64,000 nt of DNA from an uncultured Collinsella sp. (GTDB taxonomy: Bacteria; Actinomycetota; Coriobacteriia; Coriobacteriales; Coriobacteriaceae): contig CABUWV010000011.1 in assembly GCA_902495355.1 (NCBI GenBank), positions 6,089 through 70,088 on the forward strand, in the 5' to 3' direction. Positions 48,359-56,140 of this stretch are shown piece after piece; the first letter of the stretch is position 1; each line of letters begins with the position of its first letter. A model generated the notes under the pieces. The model searched no databases, was not told where the DNA came from, and saw only the letters and a program-made list of their open reading frames with translations. Made by a program: the position numbers and the translations under genes.

Positions 48359-50146
48359 CTACATCAGGCGCAGGCTGACGTCCTTGAGCTGGGCGCCGGA
48401 AACGGCACTCGGGGCGCCCGACATAAGGTCGGAGCCGCTGGCCGTCTTGGGGAACGCCATGACGTCGCGGATGGAGTCGGAACCGGTGAGCAGCATGCAC
48501 ACGCGGTCCAGGCCCAGAGCGAAACCGCCCATCGGGGGCGCACCAAACTTGAGGGCCTCCATGAGGAAGCCGAACTGAGACTCGGCGCGCTCCTCGGTAA
48601 AGCCCAGGAGCTTGAGCATGGACATCTGCATCTCGGCGTTGTGGATACGCATACCGCCGCCGCCGGCCTCAAAGCCGTCCATGACAAAGTCGTAGGTGCA
48701 AGAACCGGCTGCCAACGGGTCGGCCTCGATCTTAGCGATGTCGGTCTCGGTCGGCAGGGTGAAGGGCTGATGCTCGGCGGCATAGGCCTTGCGGTCCTCA
48801 TCCCAGTGGAACAGCGGGAAGTTGACGACCCACAGGAAGTCGTGGCCCTCGCGCTTGATCTCAAGCGCGTTGGCCATGTGGGAACGCATGCCACCCAGGA
48901 TCTCGTCGGAAAGCAGGCGCGGGCCGGCGGCGAACATCACAAGGTCGCCGGGCTCGACATCCATGCGCTCGCGCAGAGCCGCCATCTCCTCGTCCGAGAA
49001 GAACTTGACGATGGGGCTGTTGATGGAGCCGTCCTCGCGGAAAGCGATCCACGCCAGACCCTTGGCGCCAAACGTGGAGGCCACGCCGGCAAGCTTATCG
49101 ATCTTGGCACGTGCCCAGGCACCGGCGCCCTTGGCGTTGATGGCCTTGACGACAGAGCCCTCCTCATTTGCGGCGGTCGCAAAGACCTTGAACTTGGAGT
49201 TGGCAAAGATGTCGGTCAGGTCGACCAGGTGCATGCCATAGCGGGTATCGGGCTTGTCGGAGCCATAGGTGTCCATGGCATCCCAGTAGTTCATGCGACG
49301 CAGCGACGTGGGCATCTCGACACCCATGCGACCGAAGGCATCGGCAAGAACCTCTTCGAGCGCGCTCATGACATCGTTCTGGTCCACGAAGGACATCTCG
49401 ATATCGACCTGGGTGAACTCGGGCTGACGGTCGGCACGCAGGTCCTCGTCGCGGAAGCACTTGGCAACCTGGTAGTAGCGCTCGACGCCACCGACCATGA
49501 GCAGCTGCTTCAGAAGCTGCGGGGACTGCGGCAGGGCGTAGAAGTTGCCCGGCTGGATGCGGCTGGGGACGATGAAGTCGCGGGCGCCCTCGGGCGTGGA
49601 CTTGAACAGGGAGGGCGTCTCGACCTCCATGAACTCACGGTTGTGCAGCGCCTCGCGAATGGCAAAGGTAAAGTCGGAGCGCAGCTTGAGGTTGGCCATC
49701 ATCTCGGGACGACGGAGGTCAAGATAGCGATAGCGCAGACGGGTGTCCTCGCTGGTCTCGATGCCGTCCTCGATCTGGAACGGCGGGGTGACAGACGTGT
49801 TGAGCACCTCGGCGTGGTCGGTCAGGACCTCGATCTCGCCGGTCGCGAGCTTGGCGTTGGTGGTCTCCTCGCCACGGGAGCGCACGACGCCGTGGATCTT
49901 GATGGGCCACTCGGGACGCATGGTCTCGGCGATCTTAAAGGCATCGCCGTCGGAGTGCTCGGGGTCGAAGGTGAGCTGCGTGATGCCCTCGCGGTCGCGA
50001 AGGTCGCAGAAAATAAGGCCACCGTGGTCGCGGCGACGGCTCACCCAACCGGTGAGGGTGACCTCTTCGCCCACGTTCTCGAAGCGAAGCTCGCCGCAGG
50101 TACGGGTGTGCATGGAATGCTCGTCAATGGGACGGGTCTGGCTCAT
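48359..50146 (-). CDS. aspS: Aspartyl-tRNA synthetase
   Basis: A 595-residue class II synthetase of the bacterial type. An N-terminal OB anticodon-binding domain (VTLTGWVSRRRDHGG) is followed by motif 2 (CFRDEDLRADRQPEFTQ), the bacterial GAD insertion around 290-420 and motif 3 (FALGLDRVCMLLTG). It attaches Asp to tRNA-Asp, or also tRNA-Asn if the genome relies on transamidation. The ATG at 50146 follows AAAGGAGGA. It is divergent from serB. Confidence 0.97.
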   Translation of the reverse strand: MSQTRPIDEHSMHTRTCGELRFENVGEEVTLTGWVSRRRDHGGLIFCDLRDREGITQLTFDPEHSDGDAFKIAETMRPEWPIKIHGVVRSRGEETTNAKLATGEIEVLTDHAEVLNTSVTPPFQIEDGIETSEDTRLRYRYLDLRRPEMMANLKLRSDFTFAIREALHNREFMEVETPSLFKSTPEGARDFIVPSRIQPGNFYALPQSPQLLKQLLMVGGVERYYQVAKCFRDEDLRADRQPEFTQVDIEMSFVDQNDVMSALEEVLADAFGRMGVEMPTSLRRMNYWDAMDTYGSDKPDTRYGMHLVDLTDIFANSKFKVFATAANEEGSVVKAINAKGAGAWARAKIDKLAGVASTFGAKGLAWIAFREDGSINSPIVKFFSDEEMAALRERMDVEPGDLVMFAAGPRLLSDEILGGMRSHMANALEIKREGHDFLWVVNFPLFHWDEDRKAYAAEHQPFTLPTETDIAKIEADPLAAGSCTYDFVMDGFEAGGGGMRIHNAEMQMSMLKLLGFTEERAESQFGFLMEALKFGAPPMGGFALGLDRVCMLLTGSDSIRDVMAFPKTASGSDLMSGAPSAVSGAQLKDVSLRLM

Positions 50147-50402
50147 ACCAGTGATCCTCCTTTATGGATCTGTGCCGCCCCGTGTCGTTCCGGGCAGCGT
50201 CGTACAGATTTGCCCAGCCTGCGTAAACCGCGCAGCCGGACATGGCGTTCTATCTTATCGCACCCGCGTCGATGTGCCGCGAAAAAGTGGCTCCTGCCCA
50301 AAGACTTGACGGAGACGAAACAATTGACGCGGCCTGGCCGTCGCCAAGGCGCGCCGCGTGCGACAATGTGCCCCAATACAACTGCACTCGGAAAGGCCCG
50401 CC

Positions 50403-51038
50403 ATGACTGCACGCCTCATCGTTATGGATATCGACTCCACGCTCATCAACCAGGAGGTCATCGACCTGTTGGGCGAGGAAGCCGGCGTGGGCGAGCAAGT
50501 TGCACGGATCACTGAGCGCGCCATGCGCGGCGAACTGGACTTTAAGCAGGCACTCGAGGAGCGCGTGGGGCTGCTTGCCGGCTTGGATGAGAGCGTGTTC
50601 GAGCGCACCTTTGAGCGCGTGACGTTTACCCCCGGCGCGCTGGAGCTTGTGCGCTCGGCGCACAGCAAGGGCTGGAAGGTCGGCGTGGTAAGCGGCGGCT
50701 TCCACGAGGTCGCCGATAAGATCGTGGCCGCCGCGGGTATCGACTTTTGCCTGGCTAACCGCCTGGAGGTCGTGGACAGCAAGCTCACCGGTAAGCTGGC
50801 GGCAGACATTGTGACCAAGGAGTCCAAGCTCATCCAGCTGCTGGACTGGGCGGTTGAGTGCGGTGTCGATATGGCCCACACGGTCGCTATTGGCGACGGG
50901 GCAAACGACATCCCCATGATTCAGGCCGCGGGCACGGGCATCGCGTTTTGCGCCAAGCCCAAGACGCGCGAAGCCGCCCCATTTGCCATCGACGAGCGCA
51001 ACCTGATGCTCGCCATGGACATCATCCTGCGTGACTAG
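50403..51038 (+). CDS. serB: Phosphoserine phosphatase
   Basis: A 211-residue HAD-superfamily phosphatase. The nucleophile motif is MDIDSTLIN (Asp9, Asp11), motif II is GVVSGGF with a following Lys, and motif III is GDGANDIPM. It releases serine from phosphoserine. There is no N-terminal ACT domain, so it is the short form. The ATG at 50403 follows CGGAAAGG. Confidence 0.92.
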   Translation: MTARLIVMDIDSTLINQEVIDLLGEEAGVGEQVARITERAMRGELDFKQALEERVGLLAGLDESVFERTFERVTFTPGALELVRSAHSKGWKVGVVSGGFHEVADKIVAAAGIDFCLANRLEVVDSKLTGKLAADIVTKESKLIQLLDWAVECGVDMAHTVAIGDGANDIPMIQAAGTGIAFCAKPKTREAAPFAIDERNLMLAMDIILRD

Positions 51039-51152
51039 TCGATCCTTCTAACAATAGAATCAGTCTGTCCTATAGTTTCCGAACAATTTTGTCTTAGTGT
51101 TCGGAAACATACCCTTTGAGTGCTAGACTTTGCGCCGTCGAAGGGAACATAT

Positions 51153-51935
51153 ATGGATAAGCGAGATCTTGAGCAATTGCTGAGCGATGTTGCCAACGGA
51201 GTAGTCACCCCGGCAGTCGCCCTCACGCGCCTCCAGACGGCGCCAACCGCCGATCTGGGTTTTGCGCAGCTCGATCTTTCGCGCGGGGTGCGCCAGGGAG
51301 CCGGCGAGGTTGTCTACGGCGCCGGTAAAACCGCCGAGCAAATTGCCGCCATTATCGAAGCGCTGCGCGATGCCGGTCAGGAGCGCATCCTGGTCACGCG
51401 CCTGGACAGCGAAAAAGCAGCCCGTACCTCGGAGCTTCTCGGCAACGACATCGACCTGGGATATGCCCCGAACGCCCAGCTCGCCCTGGTGGGTGGCAAG
51501 CCCTCCCCCACCGGTAACGGACGCGTTGTCGTCGCCTGCGCCGGCACGAGCGACTTACCCGTCGCCGAAGAAGCCGCGTTGACGGCCGAGTTCTATGGCA
51601 ACGAGGTCGACCGCCTCTACGACGTAGGTGTCGCCGGCCTGCACCGCCTGCTCGCGCATGCCGAGGAACTTGCCCAGGCGCAGGTGGTCATCGCCATCGC
51701 CGGCATGGAGGGCGCGCTGGCGAGCGTTATCGGCGGTCTGGTGAGCTGTCCGGTCATCGCCGTTCCCACCAGCGTTGGCTACGGCGCAAGTTTTGGTGGC
51801 GTAGCTGCACTGCTCGCCATGCTCAACTCCTGTGCCAGCGGCGTTTCGGTCGTCAATATCGACAACGGCTTTGGCGCCGCTTACCAGGCAAGTCTTATCA
51901 ATCATCTGAGCGCCGGCACACCCCGCGCCCGCTAA
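51153..51935 (+). CDS. larB: Nickel-pincer cofactor biosynthesis protein LarB
   Basis: A 260-residue LarB (AIR carboxylase-like PurE domain in its C-terminal half: VVACAGTSDLPVAEEAA, DVGVAGLHRLLAH, IAIAGMEGALASVIGGL). It carboxylates nicotinic acid adenine dinucleotide to start the nickel-pincer cofactor made for lactate racemase. The ATG at 51153 has GAAGGGA upstream. It begins a larB-larC-tetR unit on the plus strand, facing the convergent larA-channel unit. Confidence 0.93.
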   Translation: MDKRDLEQLLSDVANGVVTPAVALTRLQTAPTADLGFAQLDLSRGVRQGAGEVVYGAGKTAEQIAAIIEALRDAGQERILVTRLDSEKAARTSELLGNDIDLGYAPNAQLALVGGKPSPTGNGRVVVACAGTSDLPVAEEAALTAEFYGNEVDRLYDVGVAGLHRLLAHAEELAQAQVVIAIAGMEGALASVIGGLVSCPVIAVPTSVGYGASFGGVAALLAMLNSCASGVSVVNIDNGFGAAYQASLINHLSAGTPRAR

Positions 51936-51945
51936 GGAGCATTCC

Positions 51946-52863
51946 ATGTCCAATCATCAGCACACGCTTATCATCGACGGCACCTCGGGCATCAGCGGCG
52001 ATATGACCGTCGCGGCCCTGCTCGACCTGGGCGCCAGCGAGGAGCACCTGCGCGAACAGCTCGCCACACTGCCGGTCGACGGCTTTACGATCGCCGTCAC
52101 GCGCGTAAACAAGCATGGCATCGACGCCTGCGATTTCGACGTTCAGCTGGCAGAAGAGCTCGAGAACCACGACCACGACATGGCATGGCTCTACGGCAAC
52201 GAAGCAGCTGCCGAGCACACGCACGAGCACGAGCACGAGCACCACCATCATGACCATGACGAGCATGAGCACTGCCATGAGCATGATCATGAGACCCACG
52301 GCCATGGCCACGAGGGTCACCATCACGCCCACCACCATCGCCACCGTTCTTTGGCGGACGTCACCGCTATCATCGACGGCTCGCAGCTAAGCGATGGCAC
52401 CAAGCGTCGTGCGCTCGCCATCTTTACCGCGCTCGCCGCCGCCGAGGCAAAGGCCCACGGCAAAACGCCCGAGACCGTCATGTTCCACGAGGTAGGCGCC
52501 GTCGATTCCATCGTCGACGTCTGCTCTGTCGCCATCTGCCTCGATGACCTAGGTATTGAGGACATCGTGGTCGAATCGCTCTCCGAAGGCCACGGAACCA
52601 TTCGCTGCGCCCACGGCCCTATGCCCATTCCCGTCCCCGCTGTCGTCAACCTGTGCCAGGCGGGCAATATCGCCCTCACGCCCGCACCGGTCGCTGGCGA
52701 GCTCGTGACGCCCACGGGCGCCGCCATCGTCACCGCGCTGCGCACGTCCGAGCACCTGCCGGCACGCTACCACATCGAGGCCGTCGGCTACGGCGCCGGC
52801 AAGCGCCCCTACGAGGGTTGCTCCGGCACGCTCCGTTGTCTACTCGTTGACGTGGATGCATAG
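51946..52863 (+). CDS. larC: LarC-like nickel insertion protein, His-rich, lacking the C-terminal domain
   Basis: A 305-residue protein starting with the LarC signature DGTSGISGDMTVAALLDLGA. Residues about 70-130 are extremely His/Asp/Glu-rich (many HEHEH and HDH runs), apt for nickel storage. The rest (VMFHEVGAVDSIVDVCS, EGHGTIRCAHGPMPIPVPAV, VTPTGAAIVTAL) is normal LarC1. The protein stops right after GYGAGKRPYEGCSGTLRC, where full LarC (about 400 residues) continues into the CTP-binding LarC2 part. The tetR gene starts two bases on, and no frame nearby encodes LarC2. Spacing to larB is ten bases. Confidence 0.88.
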   Translation: MSNHQHTLIIDGTSGISGDMTVAALLDLGASEEHLREQLATLPVDGFTIAVTRVNKHGIDACDFDVQLAEELENHDHDMAWLYGNEAAAEHTHEHEHEHHHHDHDEHEHCHEHDHETHGHGHEGHHHAHHHRHRSLADVTAIIDGSQLSDGTKRRALAIFTALAAAEAKAHGKTPETVMFHEVGAVDSIVDVCSVAICLDDLGIEDIVVESLSEGHGTIRCAHGPMPIPVPAVVNLCQAGNIALTPAPVAGELVTPTGAAIVTALRTSEHLPARYHIEAVGYGAGKRPYEGCSGTLRCLLVDVDA

Positions 52864-52865
52864 CC

Positions 52866-53405
52866 ATGGATGCCCGCAAAGAAAAAAGCCGCGCTGCCAT
52901 CGTTGCAGCGTTCTCCGAGCTGCTACGCGAAGAGGATTACGGCAAGATTACCGTCGGCGACATCATCGCTCGTGCCCATGTTGGTCGGGCCACGTTCTAC
53001 GGCCTCTTCAAGAGCAAAGACGACCTACTGTCCGAGCTCGTGAACGACATCTGCACCCACGCCCTCGACGACGATGGTACGCCGCTCGACGACCCACTCG
53101 TGCAAGTCGAGCATATCCTCAACAACCTCTGGGAACGCCGTCAGGGCGTTCGAGCCCTCGTAGCCGGAGCCGGCTCGCGCGTCTTCGCCGACTGTCTCCG
53201 CAAGACCATCATGTCACGAGCAGCCGAAACCGTCCCCGCCGACCCCACAGGCCCCGCCGGCACCATGGACCGCAGCTTCTTACTACACCACATAGCCTCA
53301 AGCTTCGTAGCCACCGTCCAATGGTGGGCCTGGCACAACTTCCAAGCAGACAAAGCCGACGTAGCCAAAGACTACCTCTCAGCCATAAAACCCCTCTTCG
53401 GCTAA
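52866..53405 (+). CDS. TetR-family regulator
   Basis: A 179-residue TetR protein: helix-turn-helix ITVGDIIARAHVGRATFYGL at residues 28-47, then an all-helical ligand domain (SSFVATVQWWAWHNFQ). The ATG overlaps the larC end region, two bases after its stop, with no clear Shine-Dalgarno site, so translation is probably coupled. Its place inside the lar locus suggests it controls lactate racemase genes; no operator could be picked out. Confidence 0.85.
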   Translation: MDARKEKSRAAIVAAFSELLREEDYGKITVGDIIARAHVGRATFYGLFKSKDDLLSELVNDICTHALDDDGTPLDDPLVQVEHILNNLWERRQGVRALVAGAGSRVFADCLRKTIMSRAAETVPADPTGPAGTMDRSFLLHHIASSFVATVQWWAWHNFQADKADVAKDYLSAIKPLFG

Positions 53406-53560
53406 GTAAGAAGCTCACCCCAAAGCATCGCCCCAACCCAGGGCGCCACGCATCCCAAAGTATCACTCGCGCTTCAATGCCCCCCAACAGCAACAAGCCC
53501 CTCCCATCCAAATTCAGATATATGTTGGGTTGCTTATACGAACGCAACAAAGACCCCGCA

Positions 53561-53685
53561 GCTGGCCGCATGGGGTAACTTCCCAGCGCATTCCGCAGGA
53601 CGCAAAAAGGCTCGCCGCACAAAGTGCGCAGCGAGCCTTTTTGCATGTCCGAGGACGCGCTGGGAAGTTACCCCATGCGGCCAGC
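53561..53685. terminator. Nested bidirectional hairpin with conserved internal loop (copy 1)
   Basis: Outer arms form a perfect 29-bp inverted repeat (53561-53589 with 53657-53685). An internal loop, ATTCCGCAG on the left and CGAGGAC on the right, separates them from an inner terminator stem GCAAAAAGGCTCGC (53602-53615 with 53631-53644). It lies between the convergent tetR and channel genes. The loop recurs in the hairpin at 55991-56117, where all stems differ. Confidence 0.8.
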
Positions 53686-53706
53686 GGACAACTATGTAGC
53701 CTCAGA

Positions 53707-54438
53707 CTAGAACATGCCCAAGAAACCGTGCACAAACAGCGCGGCCAGAGCGGCACCGACAAACGGAGCGATGCCAGGAACAAGCAGGCCGTACTTCCAG
53801 TTGTTGTCAGCCTTGTTCTTAATCGGCAGCACCTGATAGGCCATGCGAGGACCAAGGTCACGGGCCTGGTTCATGGCGAAGCCAGTGATACCTCCCATGC
53901 CCATGCCAACAGCCCAAACGATCAGACCGACGCAGATAGCGAGCATCAGGACGTTCTCGCCAGCACGGTTAGCAGCAGCAAGGATGGCGCTGATGAACAC
54001 AAAGGTGCAGATAGCCTCGCAGAAGAAATTACGGGCATAGTTCGTACCCTCGGTGGTGGGGTTGGTCGAGAAGATGTTGCGCTGAGCAATGGGATCGATG
54101 ACACCATCGGAAGCCTTGAACTCATCGGCATACATCAACCATGCGATCACGGCACCCGCAAAGCCGCCGAGCATATCGGCAATCATGAAGGGGATGCAGC
54201 TGCTCCACGGCACCAGACCGACGATGCACTGGGCAAGCACCATAGCCGGGTTCATGCACACGGCGCCACCAAAGACAAACAGGCAGACCGAGATGCCAAA
54301 AGACCAAGTGGTGATGGCAAACATATGGCCGGAGCCCTGATACTTGGTACCCTTAAGCACGGTATCGCAGTGCACGCCCACGCCAAAGATGATCATGAGG
54401 GCCGTTGCGCCGAATTCGCAGAGGAGTTTGGTAAGCAT
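53707..54438 (-). CDS. MIP-family aquaglyceroporin, LarD-like lactic acid channel
   Basis: A 243-residue major intrinsic protein with six membrane helices and two pore loops. The first NPA is intact in CMNPAMVLAQCIVG. The second reads FAMNQARDLGPRM, an NQA variant of the usual NPARD. It follows larA by 49 bp. In lactobacilli a GlpF paralogue (LarD) in the lar operon carries lactic acid, so that is the likely role here. The altered second loop may affect selectivity. Confidence 0.85.
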   Translation of the reverse strand: MLTKLLCEFGATALMIIFGVGVHCDTVLKGTKYQGSGHMFAITTWSFGISVCLFVFGGAVCMNPAMVLAQCIVGLVPWSSCIPFMIADMLGGFAGAVIAWLMYADEFKASDGVIDPIAQRNIFSTNPTTEGTNYARNFFCEAICTFVFISAILAAANRAGENVLMLAICVGLIVWAVGMGMGGITGFAMNQARDLGPRMAYQVLPIKNKADNNWKYGLLVPGIAPFVGAALAALFVHGFLGMF

Positions 54439-54487
54439 AAAACCTTATCTTTCTTGTCGGTTATAAACGATTCGTTTAGGCCGCGTA

Positions 54488-55765
54488 CTAGTGCTGTGCG
54501 ACGACAACGCCCAGGCCATCGGGAATGACGGCCACCTTGGCATCGGCACCCTTCATCTCAAAGGCGAGCTTGAGCGCCTCATCGAGGGTGTTGACCGGCG
54601 TCATGTGCATATCCTTGATCATCTGGTGATCGCACAGGTCGGTGACCATGATCACAGGGTGATGCGCCAGGATGCGGGCAAAGATCTGGCTCGTCCACTG
54701 GTCGGGCAGGGTCTCGTCCTTAGGACGGTCGATGCAGGCACGCTCAAACTCCGCCGGATCGTTGTCGGCGATGTTGTGATAGAAGCCCTCGCCACCGTGA
54801 CCGTCGGCACAGCCGGCAACGTCGATGATCACGCCGCCCTCGGGAAGCGTAGCCTCGGCAGAGCACATGCCCTTCACGGCCTGATAGATGTTCTGGTCGA
54901 GCGGGTAGCCGCCGTTGGTGGTAATGGCAATCTCGCACTCGACGGGCTCAACGCCGGCAAGGCTCTTCACGAACTCGCAGCCAGCCTCGTGCGCCTTGTG
55001 GATGTCGCCGGCAAAGGAGCCGATGACCTCGTGCTTGCCGTTGAGCACCACGTTGAGCACAAAGGCAAGGTGAGCCATCTCGGCAGCGGCAAACATGTCC
55101 TCGCTCACGTGGTTGTGGCACAGGTTGCCGGCACGCGAATGGGAATCGTTCACAAACTGACCGTTGTGGTTGTACATGATGGTCTTGTAGCTGGCGATAC
55201 CAGGCAGGACGGACTTGCGGCTGCCAGAGAAACCGGCAAAGAAGTGCGGCTCAATAAAGCCCTCGGCAAGCAGCAGATCGCAATCGGCAGCAATCTTGTT
55301 GATGATGCACTCGCCGCCAGAAGGCAGGGTGCCGATCTTTTTCATCATGCTGTCATCGGTCGCGACGTGCATAACGATTTCCTCGTTGGCAACGATCTCC
55401 TCGCCGTACTTGTTGACGAACTCCTCGTGCGTCGACGGACGATGCATACCCGTAGCAACCAGAATACGCACGCGAGCCTCGGGCGCAGCAGAATGGATGT
55501 GATGCAGCAGAATAGGCATCGTCACACGCGAGGGAACGGGACGCGTATGATCGGAGCTAATGATGACAATATCCTTCTTGCCAGCACAAAGCTCCTCGAG
55601 CGAAGGCGAGCCATAAGGGTTGGCAAGCGACTCCTCCACCAGCTCTTCCTGCGATTTTGTAGTCTTAAACTCGTTTTGATGACCTTCCATCACACCCGCA
55701 AAGTTCTTATCCTCGAGCTCCAGATGCAACGTCTTGTGGTCAAACGGCAGTTCACATTCAAACAA
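54488..55765 (-). CDS. larA: Nickel-dependent lactate racemase (LarA family)
   Basis: A 425-residue LarA. The residues that hold the nickel-pincer cofactor and do catalysis in Lactiplantibacillus LarA fall at the same numbers: His108 in GMHRPST, His174 in EPHFFAGFSG, Lys184 in GSRKSVLPG and His200 in MYNHNG. It interconverts D- and L-lactate or a related 2-hydroxyacid. Translation appears to start at a TTG (55763-55765) with GAGGG about ten bases upstream; no ATG fits. Cofactor genes larB and larC are at 51-53 kb; larE is not in the window. Confidence 0.92.
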   Translation of the reverse strand: MFECELPFDHKTLHLELEDKNFAGVMEGHQNEFKTTKSQEELVEESLANPYGSPSLEELCAGKKDIVIISSDHTRPVPSRVTMPILLHHIHSAAPEARVRILVATGMHRPSTHEEFVNKYGEEIVANEEIVMHVATDDSMMKKIGTLPSGGECIINKIAADCDLLLAEGFIEPHFFAGFSGSRKSVLPGIASYKTIMYNHNGQFVNDSHSRAGNLCHNHVSEDMFAAAEMAHLAFVLNVVLNGKHEVIGSFAGDIHKAHEAGCEFVKSLAGVEPVECEIAITTNGGYPLDQNIYQAVKGMCSAEATLPEGGVIIDVAGCADGHGGEGFYHNIADNDPAEFERACIDRPKDETLPDQWTSQIFARILAHHPVIMVTDLCDHQMIKDMHMTPVNTLDEALKLAFEMKGADAKVAVIPDGLGVVVAQH

Positions 55766-55886
55766 TAATGAGCGCCCTCTTCCTTTTCAACTGACACACT
55801 AGATAAACCGTTGGAAGGATACGCCGCTCACCGAAAAACACCACCGTCCACCGACTCATTAACACAACGTTCATATTTGACCCACA

Positions 55887-55924
55887 ACAAAACGGCCGCG
55901 ATCCCAAACGGAACCGCAGCCGCT
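55887..55924 (-). terminator. Terminator-like hairpin in the larA-ppc gap
   Basis: On the minus strand AGCGGC-TGCG-GTTCC pairs with GGGAT-CGC-GGCCGTT and is followed by TTTTG. With the nested hairpin at 55991-56117 it forms a double stop for ppc transcripts. Confidence 0.65.
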
Positions 55925-55990
55925 ACAGTCGTAAGGCGAGAAGCGCGCCATTCTTCTCCTCAGCTTTAATCCCTGAAGACCGAGGACGAA

Positions 55991-56117
55991 GGGACCCGAT
56001 GGGTTTCCCTCTGAATGCATTCCGCAGCACGAAGCCCCCTTATCCGCAGCTCCGAAGGAGCAGGATAAGGGGGCTTCAAGTGCGAGGACGCATTCAGAGG
56101 GAAACCCATCGGATCCC
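55991..56117 (-). terminator. Nested hairpin with conserved internal loop (copy 2), after ppc
   Basis: Outer arms 55991-56018 and 56090-56117 pair at 27 of 28 positions. The internal loop is again ATTCCGCAG on the left and CGAGGAC on the right. The inner stem GAAGCCCCCTTATCC (56031-56045 with 56063-56077) is perfect. The arms are unrelated in sequence to those at 53561, so only the loop and the architecture are conserved. Confidence 0.8.
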
Positions 56118-56140
56118 GGTGAGAGCCACAGGGCTATCGA

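Noticed and set aside
48114..48500. Minus-strand ORF of 128 codons across the 62-bp repeats
   Set aside because: It is explained by the tandem repeat and aspS 3' end; its apparent peptide repeats follow from the DNA repeat.
52850..53000. LarC2 produced by programmed frameshift after LarC
   Set aside because: The downstream frames encode the TetR protein or low-complexity sequence; no LarC2-like residues were found.
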